NCBI GenBank assembly: GCA_947172415.1
Contig: OX359192.1
Location: 2,172,501-2,236,500 of the forward strand
DNA: 64,000 bases
Reading direction: 5' to 3'
Origin: Chondrosia reniformis
Taxonomy: Eukaryota > Porifera > Demospongiae > Chondrillida > Chondrillidae
Shown: piece after piece, positions 30,136-45,100 of the stretch
Layout of the letters: each line of letters opens with the position of its first letter
Numbering within the stretch: position 1 is the first letter of the stretch
Notes under the pieces: model-generated
Seen by the model: the letters and a program-made list of their open reading frames with translations, nothing else
Told to the model about the DNA's origin: nothing
The model's database searches: none
Made by a program: the position numbers and the translations under genes

Positions 30136-33100
30136 ATGTCTTTGTGGAAACTAATCTGGGAAGAACCATGGATGGAGGAGGTGTACCTCAAAATTAGAAA
30201 TGGTAATCTTGCTGAGGTGAGTTTTATGAATGTCTTTATTATTGACACTGACTCATGTGTGTACCTTGGTCTGTGTATAGGTCAAGCAATGTGTTACTGA
30301 AAGAAATGTTAATATGCCAATGGACTATACTGGGAGACTAAGCCTGAAATTTTCAACCACACTATTGCATGTAGCAGTGTCCTGTGGTGATACCAGAATA
30401 ATGGAGTACTTTATTGAGCTTGGTGCTGACCTGAAAGTGACAACATATGACCCAGATGTGAATACATTAGCTTTACCATCTAAAGTAGGACCATTACTCA
30501 TAGCTGTGAAGAAAGGAGTAAGTCCAATTTCTCATGTTTTATTCTCCAAGTGGGGAGGGTAGTAGAACATGCCACCCTGTTTAGTCATGTATTGGTTTAT
30601 TAGGTCATGAATTAGAAGTGGTAATCATTTCAATTAAATACTCTGTTTTTATCATCATGCAGTGAACAAGTTAGCTATAAGTCTAAATAATGTTTATAGT
30701 TAAATTAACCGTACTCACATCCACAAATAGAGGTGTCATATTTACTGGCCTCACTTACCAGTCTCTTAGTGTTGCCATGGTGATACAACAACCAAAGAGG
30801 TTTCATTCCTTCATCTCTGTTGAGTTGTTTGGCAAATTATCATGAGCAGTTTGTAAATCTACATATATGATATATTCAGGAGGTCCTCTCAGGTTAGCAA
30901 GCCCCTATCAGTAGGTAAACGTAGTTCACATTCTTTACAAAGATTCAAAATGAAGTAGCACAATCCCGACTCAAAATTTATCTCTCCATATCAGTATCCC
31001 TATCAGTAGGAAAAAAATATAGAGAGGGAGGCCCAGGAAAAGATGGAGAGATGAATTTGGAGTCAGGATTGTGCTGCTTCATTTTGAATCTTTGTAAAGA
31101 ATGTGAACTACGTTTACCTTGGCCTCCCTCTGGGTCTATTTATCACCAATCTCTTCAAGCCTCTCTCCTCCTCACATCCGGCAAGAAGATCCAATTGAAA
31201 TGATCAAAAATGGTTTTCATTCTCTTTTTCATTGTCATTTTTCAACTAGTCAAATGTACTAGTTAATACAAAAAATATAATTTAAAGACTTTTTAATTGG
31301 CTCCATGCACAAGTAAGTTAGTACACTAAAAAGCTGAACTTCATAAACAAAGTATGAACTATGTAAACAATGTAATGCAAATCATAGGTTTTGTGGTAAT
31401 GTATTAATTAGGTGGGTACATATCTATGTAGGTAAAACTACTAAAACTGTATAACAGTGTTGTTGTATGTACAGTACATTACATTACATATACTGTACGT
31501 GATTACTATACTAATGTTTCTCCATAATCATAAATTCTAATTTCTGACACTGCTTTGATTTAATATAGAAGGACAGCCACTGAACTTTGTATTTATGATT
31601 TTATCTTTCTTATGTTTGTTTACTTTAACTAGGTCAAAGTGACAAAGTTGTTACTTGATCATCATTGTGAGGTGGATCCAGTGAATACGTATGGTGAAAC
31701 ACCACTTTTTAAGGCTTCACTGAGAGGAGATGTAGAAAATTGTCAACTTCTAGTAAGAACAATCAGATTAATGTTTTGTTCATATTTAAGAGATATCAAT
31801 ACATAGGTATATAAAGTGGTACTCTGTGCACAACATTCTCTAACTACTAATTCCTGACAGACCTGGTCTGACATCATATTAACTGGTCAGCTTAAACCCC
31901 ACACCATCTACACAAACATCTATTGTCAATTAGGTACAGTTAGAAACTAAGAAACTTAGTATGTACGTTGTTGTATTGGACTCATGAATAATATGACTTG
32001 AACAGTTTTGTTCAATCACATCGGAGACCATCTTGCAGACAGTACTTTCCCATTGATTAGACACATTCTCTTTATGGATCCAGGCAATTTTTTACTTCCT
32101 AATACCTTCTTTACATATATTTACAAGGTAATACTATAATTGAAATGATTTGGGTCTCGTATCTGTTTTAACTGAAATAATGTAATATCTACTCTTTATT
32201 ACATTGCTGTGTTTTCTTTGACTCACTGATGTGTGAGTTATATACGTATTCACATCCATTCCTCTTCTGACTATATTGTAAGTTACACTTTATATAATGG
32301 CCACAATTTCACTGTATGTATTCTGTGCTCAAACCAATAGGCCAGTTATAGTCAATTGTCTTAATTTATGATGTTTTATGTTTTGTTGAACAAGTTATAA
32401 GTCTCATCTGTGTTTAGACATTGTAAACATGTACAAGAGGTTTTAAATGTTAATGCTAAGGGTGATGTACATATTGAAAAGTACTCTACTCTATTGAAAG
32501 TTAGTTTTTATTCTATATCTATAGCTACACCATAAAGCTAATGTCAACCAGAAGAGATTTGATGGCATGACACCTCTCCATGTAGCGTCTAATGTGAGTC
32601 GACTCTTAATGTGATTTCAATGTGTTTTACTTATGCACAATAGTGAGTTTAGTTTATTCCAGTACCTGGGATTGGATATAAAATTTGAAATACCGTATTA
32701 TCAGAGAGTCCGGTAGTACTCTCTATGTAGGGATGGTACTGGTTGTTTCGTTTTCCCCATACATTGGTATAGGAGCGAAATTCCGAATTAGGCTGAAAAT
32801 CGCCGACTATGTAGAGTTAAATATAGAACAGCCATGCTATAAATTGGCCTTGAAGGCAAGCGACCGTGTATCGTTGGCAAATGAACGAACTTTGAAATCT
32901 CCCATTTTCGTTTTCTTCTTCATCTTCTTCTTCATCTTCTTCTTCATATTCTTTGCCCGCTGTAATTAAAAAACGAAATAAGCCTTCGGACTACTTCTTA
33001 AGCGAAATTACTCTAAATTTTCCAAGCTGTATTCTTTTGTAGAAGCGAGAGCGATAACACTATTATTGAGTATGACAGTTTTCATGGCTCCAGAGTCAAG

Positions 33101-36100
33101 ACCTCAATAAATTTGCCATTTTAATGACGTCATATCAGTCGAAGATTGCGAAACCAAAGTGGTTTAAAGTACAACAAATTCCTAGCTTATGCTCCATAAA
33201 AAGTACAGAAACTAGAGAACAATAAAAATTTTCTACAAAAATAGTGAAGATGTAGGGATGGCACAAAAAGCACAGAAACAAGAAAGGGATGTTACACAGT
33301 GAAGCATTAGCTATGCTGAATTTTACAAGCAAGGGTGTTGTATGATTCATGCATATATAGCTAATGCTTCACTGTGTAACATCCCTTTCTTGTTTCTCTA
33401 CTTTTTGTGCCATCCCTACATCTTCACTATTTTTGTAGAAAATTTTTATTGTTCTCTCTCTAATATAAGCCCGGGGTTTGTATTTTTTCAAACCCCCTCT
33501 GAACCTGGGCTTTTATTGGAGACTGGGTTTGTATAAGAGACTGGGCTTTTATTTTTTCAACTCTTCAATTCATATTTATAAATCAACTTTGTGGGGACAA
33601 TTTCCACGTAAACTACGGTACCACTCAGTAAGAACTGAACGTTTTCCGTCCGTACGTGCGTCCATACCCATTGGCACATTCAATAGGACGATACTTTTAC
33701 TTCATTAACAGCTCGATCGATAACACTTGCTACTCGCCTTGGTCTTGCTACACTACTTTACTCGCATACCTTTGCTTTAACACCTAAAACACCTAAACTA
33801 CGTACGGGTGAAAGGTGGCGCCCTTTTACATATGGCTACGGAAATCATTCAGTTTTTTCTGGCTGGTTGTCAGTGGGTTTATATTGGGACTGGGCTTCTA
33901 TTTTTTCAATAACTCGTAAAAGTGGGCTTCTATTGGAGACGAGCTTGCATTAGAGATCTGGGCTTATATTAGAGATAATACGGTAACCAGAATTTTGAAA
34001 TATAAAGAATGATAGCAATTTAATATTTAAATCCTAGTTGAAACTGTATCAGAAGTATTTAGTATGTCCAGTACTTAAAGTCACTCTGTGCCTGTGGCAG
34101 CCACTGAAACACTTAACTTCTAAATTGTTAAATTTTTAATAATATTTTACTAATAAGAAGTTCTAAAGCAATTGAAGCAATTAAAGTTGGTTTACCAACC
34201 AGTATATCAGTCATAGGGTCATTTTAAGTCTGCATGCTTATTAAATTCATGATCATGTCGCTATTTCTTATAAGCTGTATACTTTGTATACAAACTACGT
34301 GTTTATACATATTCATCTTAAAAGTACATACGTATGTACAGTATATGAGAAAATAATAGGTTTATGATGATACGTACTTTAATTAAACAAGTATTTTGAG
34401 TTTAAAAACTCGAACCACTTTGCCACTTCGTTGGGATTTAATATAAATAGTCATAATCTTAACGATTGAGGATGCTTATGATGATGATTATTGACTTTAA
34501 AGGTACATGTATACCTAGGTCACAAATAAGTAAAACTGCCAATATATTGTATAATTTATAGTTGCTGTATGTTTCCTGAACAATAATTTTAATTACTATT
34601 CCGATGTGTCACACTTAACCTCTCTGTATGAGGGTTATATTGTATGAATTAATGGCATGTGACTGTTAATAACAGCTGTGTATCTCACTTTGGTTGTAAT
34701 AATAAATTCTGATTTCTGACACTGCTTTGATTTAATATAGAAGGACAGCCACTAAACTTTGTATTTATGATTCTATCTTTTTTATGTTTGTTTACTTTAA
34801 CTAGGCCAAAGTGGCAAAGTTGTTACTTGATCATCATTGTGAGGTGGATCCAGAGGATGAGGATGGTGAAACACCACTTTTCAATGCTTCAGAGAGAGGA
34901 GATGTAGAAAAGTGTCAACTACTAGTAAGAACAATGAGATTAATGTTATTGTTCATATTTAAGAGATATTTACACATACAGTACATGTCACAAGTTCCTT
35001 ACGGAATTTTGACGAAATCCTCGGAAATCCGTTGGGGAATTCCTTGAGTGTCCGCTCGGAAAACCGAAGCACGATTGCGGAAATCTGAGGCACATTTTCG
35101 GTACTTAATCAGACGAATCCGAGGAACCCGAGGAGTTGAAAGAAGTTACCATAATTCTCGAGACAGTTTGACTTTATCCATGATTTAATACGTTTTATTA
35201 GTGCGTATAGGTACGAACACAATTCCATTTGTATGTATATTACAATTCTTTTTATATAAAGTGTACACGAAAGAATAAAATCCTAAAATATGTACGTATA
35301 AGGAAAAAAATAAAAGATGAAAGTTAATGAAAAATGTTCTCATGATCAACACTGTTTGTTTAACAAAACATTATCAATACTTAACCTTTCCTGCGACCAC
35401 CATAATGGCTTGTAATCGTAAGTATACTATCCACAAATATGTGCGGTGATTACAGATGCTCGGCCGAATCCTTTTCGAGCCTCCTGCGATACGTTCCACA
35501 CCATCTACATAAACATCTATTGTCAATTAGGTACAGTTAGAAACTAAGAAACTTAATATGTACGTTGTTGTATTGGACTCATGAATAATATGACTTGAAC
35601 AGTTTTGTTCAATCTCATCGAGACCATCTTGTAGACAGTACTTTCTCATTGGTTAGATACATTCTCTTTATGGATCCAGGCAATTTTTGACTTCCTAATA
35701 CCTTCTTTACATACGGTACACACGGTACATTCCTAAGGTACTACCTAAGATACTACCCTAGCTACTACCCTAAGGTAGTTAGGAACTACCGGTACTAAAG
35801 TAAAAGTACCTTTAGACAATTTTCGATCGCTAAGTCCCGTAATCTGAAAGTACTGATAGAAATAATTGGAATTAGTCGAACACATTGTGTTAACTAAATC
35901 GTTATAAATGTAGCACTTGGGCAAGAAGGTGAGTAAATACCGACCTACGTATTAGCAGGCGCAAAGTGTTACCAAGCCAATGCAAAGCTGGCAAGATACG
36001 TACGTACGTTTGTGTGCGCATAAGATAATTTTAACGTCGTAATTTATCTTTGGCGATCCCCACAAATTGTAAGACAAAATCGTATCCAAACAAACCCAGA

Positions 36101-39100
36101 GAGGCTCGCTAACACTTGCGCCGTGTTAATAAGTTGGCATAGTGAGTTCTACCTCAAAAGTACTCCCAACTTTTACTCGCGCAAGCCTAATTTTGGGGGT
36201 ACTTTACTGTTCTGTCGGTACTTTTTGTAACTACCGGTACCAAAAATTTGCTGCCGTTACTTTAACACTTCATACCGGTAGTAACAAGTACCCACGTAAA
36301 GATAATTTCCGTGCGTACCGTATATTCTAGGTATTACTCTATTTGAAATGATTTGTTCTCATATCTGTTTTAACTAAAATAATGTAATATCTACTCTTTA
36401 TTTTATTATTGTATATTCTTTGACTCACTGATGTGTGAGTTATATATTCACATCCATTCCTCTTCTGACTATACTGTTAAGTTACACTTTATATAATGGC
36501 CACAATTTCACTGTATGTATTCTTTGCTCAATCCAATAAGCCAGTTATAATCAAAACATTGACATTGTCTTAATTTATGTTTTATGTTTTGTTGAACAAG
36601 TTATAAGTCTCATCTGTGTTTAGACATTGTAAACATGTACAAGAAGTTTAAAATGTTAACACTAAGGGTGATGTACATTGAAAAATACTCTACTCTACTG
36701 AACGTTAGTTTTTTATTCTATATCTATACGTAGCTACACCATAAAGCTAATGTCAATCAGAAGAGATATGATTGCATGACACCTCTCCATGTAGCATCTA
36801 ATGTAAGTCGACTCTTAATGTGATTTCAATGTATTTTACTTATGCACAATAGTGAGTTTAATTCCAGGGATTTGATATAAACTTTGTAATAACCAGAATT
36901 TTGAATGACAGCAATTTGATTATATCTACATAGTAACGAGTGAATGTAATGAGCAAGTTTCCTGATTGAGTACTCCCTGTGTAGAGCATTGTCCTTTTTC
37001 AAGATGGTGTCGCTTATTCGAGTAGCAATTTTCATATTTTAGGCCACGGGTAACAAGCTTCAACAGACCGTTGCTCGCCATGCGAGCTATGTCTAACTAC
37101 ATTCTCACGTTACACAAACTGCACTACCTAGCACTACCTAACCCAGGACCTAGCACAGGAATGCCTTCAGCTGAGCTAACACTGCGACAGTGACATCAGC
37201 GAATATATGGAACCTACCTTTCACCCTTAGCAAAATTGCTATGGAAATGAAAATGCACTCAAAACACTATTTAAATAACTTTTCAACTTTCCCATTAGAC
37301 AATTTTTTCTTTACTGGGCAATTGCCACGGTAGTTATCGAATCCGTCATCGGGGAGCTTACTAGTTGGGAGCCATTTTATTTTACTGACTTTTACGGTCA
37401 AAAACAATGACGTCAGAAATGGGGTATCTGTAGGTATTGTGAGACACATAAATATTTCCGGTCACAAGTGCTACAGCAAGTGAACTGAAGACAATTGATG
37501 TTCTCTTATACAATGACCTTGACCACCCGTACTTAGGTTGTTTTAGTATGACACCATTCACTGAGCCAAGAACATGCAATGAAATAATTATCACATGCCA
37601 GTTATGAGATGCGACATGCATTATGAGACATCCTGCAAAGAGCAGTGCATTGATACATAACAAGCCCAATAAAACAGACGTATTAAACTCAAAAACTCAA
37701 CAAAATAAACTGCATGAACTGGTCTGAAAAGGAAATAACAGTATTAATTACTAAGTCCAGCTCCCACAAAAATACTGATCAGGTACAGTGTCTTTACTGG
37801 ATACAGTGGTACACTTGAAGTCAAACCAATGGTCATGATCACAGCCATTGCAACATATCTAAAAGTCACCTGCATCGTATAATACATACCTCTGAATCAG
37901 TGATGCAAACCGTCTTACTATTCAATCCTGGTTTCCTTCTCCGTCTTGTTGCCTTTCGAGGTTCAGGCAAAACTAGTAACTGGCTTCGAACATCTGGTGA
38001 TTTAGAAGCGGTGGATGAGCTAACAAGTGACTTGGTGCAGTTTCCAGATGCTGAAGTTAATTCAGGATGATTAATGTTCAGCCATGCTATGTACCCAAGG
38101 TCGGATATGTCATAGCCTTCTTTGTATCTTCGTTTGTACAAAACTTCTTCTTCTGGTGTGAAGACGTGGCCTCCTTTGAGGGAGCCAACTGTCGGTCACT
38201 CACCTCACCTGGGTTGAAGGGGTATATCCCACACTTAAATCCATCCATAACATTGACTGGAGTGAGAGAAAGGGGCCATGCTTCTGCCACCAGTGCTGCT
38301 ATGATATCAGAAGTTATCACACGGCCGGAATGTTTGGTGAGGTACCTATGGTAGGCCTTGGAAAAGGTAGCTTTGAATGACTTGACAGTATGACAGTGGC
38401 TGTGGTGTGCGAATAGTGAGTTGGGGATATCGTGCTCTAAACCCTTTCAAATCACCCACGCCCCGCCTTTCCATCTTTAAAGGGATGTGTTCGCCCACTT
38501 CTGTCAACAATATTGTAATCCATTTGCATAACATCCTCCCTTGACAGTCCAAGGCCCATTTCAGCCATTTGAATAAGCGAGTTTGTCGGTTTCTGAGACA
38601 TTGTTGCCAGAGCTCTTCTTCCACTCGACTCAACAAATCACCATGGGAACGTTCATACATAGCAACTATTTTATTGAATGTTAAATATACATTACACTAT
38701 ACTAATACACTTAACTATATTTGTAGGCTGAAATGGTGAAGTTGTTACTAAGTCAAAATTGTGAGGTAGACCCAGTTGATGACTACCTGCAGACACCTCT
38801 ACACAAAGCTACTATAAATCAAGATGTTGAATTGTGCAGAATTTTGGTAAGGCCTGCAGTAATCAACATATTTAGTGCATCTAGAATATCTTTTAAATGG
38901 TTCGTCTTTAGTTTTTTGAGTGTCTAGAGAAGCAGTTTGTTTGTTTTTGGAATTTGACGATTCAACCCTGGGGGGTCTTCTTATAGTTGCTGTGTGTTTC
39001 CTTAACAATATTTTTAATTACTGTTCCGATGTGTCACACTTAACCTCTCTGTATGAGGGTTATGTCGTATGAATTAATGGCATGTGACTGTTAATAACAG

Positions 39101-42100
39101 CTGTGTATCTCACTTTGGTTGTAATGATAAATTCTGATTTCTGACAATGCTTTCATTTAATATTGAAGGACAGTCACTAAACCTTGTATTTATGATTTTA
39201 TCTTCTTTGTGTTTGTTTACTTTAACTAGGCCAAAGTGGCAAAGTTGTTACTTGATCATCATTGTGAGGTGGATCCAGAGGATGAGGATGGTGAAACACC
39301 ACTTTTCAATGCTTCAGAGAGAGGAGATGTAGAAAAGTGTCAACTACTAGTAAGAACAATGAGATTAATGTTATTGTTCATATTTAAGAGATATTTACAC
39401 ATACAGTACATGTCACAAGTTCCTTACGGAATTTTGACGAAATCCTCGGAAATCCGTTGGGGAATTCCTTGAGTGTCCGCTCGGAAAACCGAAGCACGAT
39501 TGCGGAAATCTGAGGCACATTTTCGGTACTTAATCAGACGAATCCGAGGAACCCGAGGAGTTGAAAGAAGTTACCATAATTCTCGAGACAGTTTGACTTT
39601 ATCCATGATTTAATACGTTTTATTAGTGCGTATAGGTACGAACACAATTCCATTTGTATGTATATTACAATTCTTTTTATATAAAGTGTACACGAAAGAA
39701 TTAAATCCTAAAATACGTACGTATAAGGAAAAAATAAAAGATGAAAGTTAATGAAAAATGTTCTCACGATCGACACTGTTTGTTTAACAAAACATTATCA
39801 ATACTTAACCTTTCCTGCAACCACCATAAAGGCTTGTAATCGTAAGTATACTATCCACAAATATGTGCGGTGATTACAGATGCTCGGCCGAATCCTTTTC
39901 GAGCCTCCTGCGATACGTTCCACACCATCTACATAAACATCTATTGTCAATTAGGTACAGTTAGAAACTAAGAAACTTAATATGTATGTTGTTGTATTGG
40001 ACTCATGAATAATATGACTTGAACAGTTTTGTTCAATCTCATCGAGACCATCTTGTAGACAGTACTTTCTCATTGGTTAGATACATTCTCTTTATGGATC
40101 CAGGCAATTTTTGACTTCCTAATACCTTCTTTACATACGGTACACACGGTACATTCCTAAGGTACTACCTAAGATACTACCCTAGCTACTACCCTAAGGT
40201 AGTTAGGAACTACCGGTACTAAAGTAAAAGTACCTTTAGACAATTTTCGATCGCTAAGTCCCGTAATCTGAAAGTACTGATAGAAATAATTGGAATTAGT
40301 CGAACACATTGTGTTAACTAAATCGTTATAAATGTAGCACTTGGGCAAGAAGGTGAGTAAATACCGACCTACGTATTAGCAGGCGCAAAGTGTTACCAAG
40401 CCAATGCAAAGCTGGCAAGATACGTACGTACGTTTGTGTGCGCATAAGATAATTTTAACGTCGTAATTTATCTTTGGCGATCCCCACAAATTGTAAGACA
40501 AAATCATATCCAAACAAACCCAGAGAGGCTCGCTAACACTTGCGCCGTGTTAATAAGTTGGCATAGTGAGTTCTACCTCAAAAGTACCCCCAACTTTTAC
40601 TCGCGCAAGCCTAATTTTGGGGGTACTTTACTGTTCTGTCGGTACTTTTTGTAACTACCGGTACCAAAAATTTGCTGCCGTTACTTTAACACTTCATACC
40701 GGTAGTAACAAGTACCCACGTAAAGATAATTTCCGTGCGTACCGTATATTCTAGGTATTACTCTATTTGAAATGATTTGTTCTCATATCTGTTTTAACTA
40801 AAATAATGTAATATCTACTCTTTATTTCATTATTGTATATTCTTTGACTCACTGATGTGTGAGTTATATATTCACATCCATTCCTCTTCTGACTATACTG
40901 TTAAGTTACACTTTATATAATGGCCACAATTTCACTGTATGTATTCTTTGCTCAATCCAATAAGCCAGTTATAATCAAAACATTGGCATTGTCTTAATTT
41001 ATGTTTTATGTTTTGTTGAACAAGTTATAAGTCTCATCTGTGTTTAGACATTGTAAACATGTACAAGAAGTTTAAAATATTAATGCTAAGGGTGATGTAC
41101 ATATTGTAAAGTACTCTACTCTATTGAAAGTTAGTTTTTATTCTATATATATAGCTACACCATAAAGCTAATGTCAACCAGAAGAGACTTGATGGCATGA
41201 CACCTCTCCATGTAGCATCTAATGTAAGTTGACTCTTAATGTGATTTCAATATGTTTTACTTATGCACAATAGTGAGTTTAATTCCAGGAATTTGATATA
41301 AACTTTGTAATAGCCAGAATTTTGAATGACAGCAATTTGATTATATCTACATAGTAACGAGCGAATGTAATGAGCAAGTTTCCTGATTGAGTACTCCCTG
41401 TGTAGAGCAAACTGACCTTTTCCAAGATGGTGTCGCTTATTCGAGTAGCAATTTTCATATTTTAGGCCACGGGTAACAAGCTTCAACATGCTATGTACCC
41501 AAGGTCGGATATGTCATAGCCTTCTTTGTATCTTCGTTTGTACAAAACTTCTTCTTCTGGTGTGAAGACGTGGCCTCCTTTGAGGGAGCCAACTGTCGGT
41601 CACTCACCTCACCTGGGTTGAAGGGGTATATCCCACACTTAAATCCATCCATAACATTGACTGGAGTGAGAGAAAGGGGCCATGCTTCTGCCACCAGTGC
41701 TGCTATGATATCAGAAGTTATCACACGGCCGGAATGTTTGGTGAGGTACCTATGGTAGGCCTTGGAAAAGGTAGCTTTGAATGACTTGACAGTATGACAG
41801 TGGCTGTGGTGTGCGAATAGTGAGTTGGGGATATCGTGCTCTAAACCCTTTCAAATCACCCACGCCCCGCCTTTCCATCTTTAAAGGGATGTGTTCGCCC
41901 ACTTCTGTCAACAATATTGTAATCCATTTGCATAACATCCTCCCTTGACAGTCCAAGGCCCATTTCAGCCATTTAAATAAGCGAGTTTGTCGGTTTCTGA
42001 GACATTGTTGCCAGAGCTCTTCTTCCACTTGACTCAACAAATCACCATGGGAACGTTCATACATAGCAACTATTTTATTGAATGTTAAATATACATTACA

Positions 42101-45100
42101 CTATACTAATACACTTAACTATATTTGTAGGCTGAAATGGTGAAGTTGTTACTAAGTCAAAATTGTGAGGTAGACCCAGTTGATAACTACCAGCAGACAC
42201 CTCTACACAAGGCTACTGTGAATCAAGATGTTGAATTGTGCAGAATTTTGGTAAGGCCTGCAGTAATTAACATATTTAGTGCATCTAGAATATCTTTTAA
42301 ATGGTTCATCTTTAGTTTTTTTGAGTGTCTAGAGAAGCAGTTTGTTTGTTTTTGGAATTTGACAATTCAACCTTTGGGGGTCTTCTTCAGCAACTTAAAA
42401 CCCCAGGGTCAAAACATCTGATTCAAAAAATGGCTCTAGATGCTCAAAAGACTAAAGATGAATCTCCATTTAGATTATATAAGTATATATGGTTAAAGTA
42501 ATTACGTATGCATGGTATATATGTGTTATGAGTTTTTTGTATTTACAATTAGCTCAAACATGGTGCTGATGCTAACAAACCAGACATATCGAATGAGAGC
42601 CCATTGCAATTGGCCTCTACAGTAAGTTAAGAGCTGATTGATTTATAACAGTAATTACACTGGAAGAACTGCATACGTACAAAAACACCATTATGTAACA
42701 AATACTTCAAAATTGGATCATATTCCACTTATATTGTCTTCATTCTCATAAGTTAAACACTATAATGTTATATGTACATACGTAGACATCTTATGCATTT
42801 AACAATCTATGTTAAACTAAATGTAATTAATTAATTAATATATTGGTAATTTCTTTGCTTATATGTACATACCTGTACACTTTTCATGTTTTCTCTTGTC
42901 TCGACAGAATCTTTTGCTAAAAGATAATGCCGAATTACTGGATGTTCTTCAAACTGTCAGGAAAGATGATAACATAAATTATAATTCTCCAGAAGCTGCT
43001 CCCCTGAACTCTAGCGAAGCTCCAGACAAGTATGATGGTGACATACAAGAACCTACTGTGAGTTACATAGTTAATCTGTCTAGCTGAAGTTTGCATAAGC
43101 ACTTGTAATAGATTATTGATAAATAAAATATGCTTGTATACTTTTAGCAATCAGATGTGGAAGATGAAGCGAATGTTATCGAAGAGAATGAGATATCAGA
43201 GAAACCTGACCAACAAGTAAGAAAAGATGTTAATTATATGTAGGAGAGTTCTATCAAATGTAAAGATTTATTAACTTTGAAATTACTGTTTTTCTATCAA
43301 TTGTAGTTATGGTATGAGGAATATGAGAAAGCTCGTAATGCACATGGAGCTGTTGTTGTTAACCTGAGTAGAGTGGTACTGACTGGATCCCCTGAAGTGG
43401 GAAAGTCTTCTTTTAAGTACCTTCTTGTTTACAACAAATCAAAAGAGATGAACACAAGTACTGGAGTACTGGAGAGACCAGAAGTAGTAACTGTGACTTC
43501 TGAACAATTCCATGTTGACCAGTCTGTCTGGACACTGATCACAGACACCGAAATGGAGGAATCAGTCCGCAAAACCATTCAGGAAGATGAATTTATGGAA
43601 AAGCCAACCTTCCCTGCTGTTGAAGAAGCTGAGCTGAAGCCAAAAATGCAATCTTCTGAAAGAGATGGTACTGAAATTCCACCATCTCCTCCAATCACTG
43701 AATCTGCCTCAACTGAGCACATTGGTGAAGCCTCTCCTCCAGACACCTTGCCACATAGCTCTGAGAGGGAACCACACCTTACTGCTACTCCTATGCCGCA
43801 AAAAGATCAACCTAGAGATATTGTATCTCTTTTGATTGAAGCTCGAGAAGAGCTCCTGAAGACCACTGATGTAGGTCAGCTGAGTCTGAAAGAGAATACC
43901 TTTGTTCATCTTTTGGACACTGGTGGGCAACCTGTGTTTCAAGATGCCTTACCCTTCCTGCTCACCCTACCAGCTACATACGTCAATGTCTTTAATGCCT
44001 CAGTCGACCTCAACGATCCTGTTAAGGTTACCTACCGCCCTGAACCTGGTTCAACACACTCCATTTCTTGTTTTCAAAGTGGCTTGGAAATGATGATGTA
44101 CCAGCTATCCAGTGTGTACACAATGAAATTCAAGAAAGCCATGCTTCCTCAAGGAATCCAGGAACCTGATTTCAGGATCTTCATAGTGGCCACTCACAAG
44201 GACAAGCTGCTTGAAAGAGAGAATTATCAGGAATTCCTACAAGCTAACACAGCATGCTTGAGTCAGTTGGAGGGCAAGCCTTACTTTAGCCACATTGTTC
44301 AAGCCAGTGAAGAGAATATTGCTTTCCTTGTTGATAACCTGATGTACAAGGAAGATGGTAGATCTACCACAAGCAAAGATCAGGAATTTGTGGATAAACT
44401 CCGCTCCCTACTTTCTGCCAAAAAAGGCTGTCTTCAGTTGGAAATGCCTTTAATGTGGTTCCTACTTGATACCATCACAAGCCGTACCAAGCAGAAGTAC
44501 ATTCTGTTTGATGATCTCAAAGCATTCTGCCTCCGCAGCGATTATATCGACAAGGAAGATGCTGGCAAACAGTTCCTAGCATTACTTCGTCTGTTCCATG
44601 TGCTAGGGCTGTTTGCTTACTATGAGCTACAACCTGCAACTCCAGCTAACAACTGGATCTGTACCGATGTTACCGTATTTTTCAAGGAGCTATCAAAGCT
44701 TCTTTCCATTCCGTTTTACAAAATCAAGCTTGATTTACACCAAGCAACAAAGCAATTTAAGACATTTGGCTTAATAAGTACACAAGATCATCATGCCCTA
44801 TTTAAAGAATTAGGAGTAAGCCCTGATGTTCCTGCTGACTGGCTGCTACAAGTTTTTTGTAAGCTCCATCTTTCTGCTAAAATAAAATCCAGCCCAGATA
44901 TTTATTTTATGCCAATTGTTTTGCCTCAAGGAAGCACAGAGATTCCACAGCATTGCTGTGTGATTGAAAATCTGTGCTTTACCTACAATTTCAAAGACAG
45001 TCCTCTGTCTCAAGATCTTCTTGACATCCCAAGAGGAATCTTTTGCAAGCTAGCAGTTCAGCTGGTCAACAGTGGTAGGTATGAAGCTTGCCCTGAGGAG

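Larger units (their letters stand above)
34559..42390 (+). repeat. Tandem segmental duplication in gene 3
   Basis: Unit 1 spans about 34559-38983 and unit 2 about 38984-42390. The junction joins GGGGGTCTTCTT to ATAGTTGCTGTGTGTTTCC. Each unit carries a 40-codon exon, a 23-codon exon, a second 40-codon exon, a truncated copy of the CAGTACATG element, a 607-bp TIR element and a transposase remnant. Unit 2 lacks 1.02 kb present in unit 1 (37061-38080). Confidence 0.9.

Noticed and set aside
32685..32969. 94-codon ORF ending in a Phe-rich run
   Set aside because: The end is a CTTCTT microsatellite and the rest lies inside a non-coding TA-flanked element.
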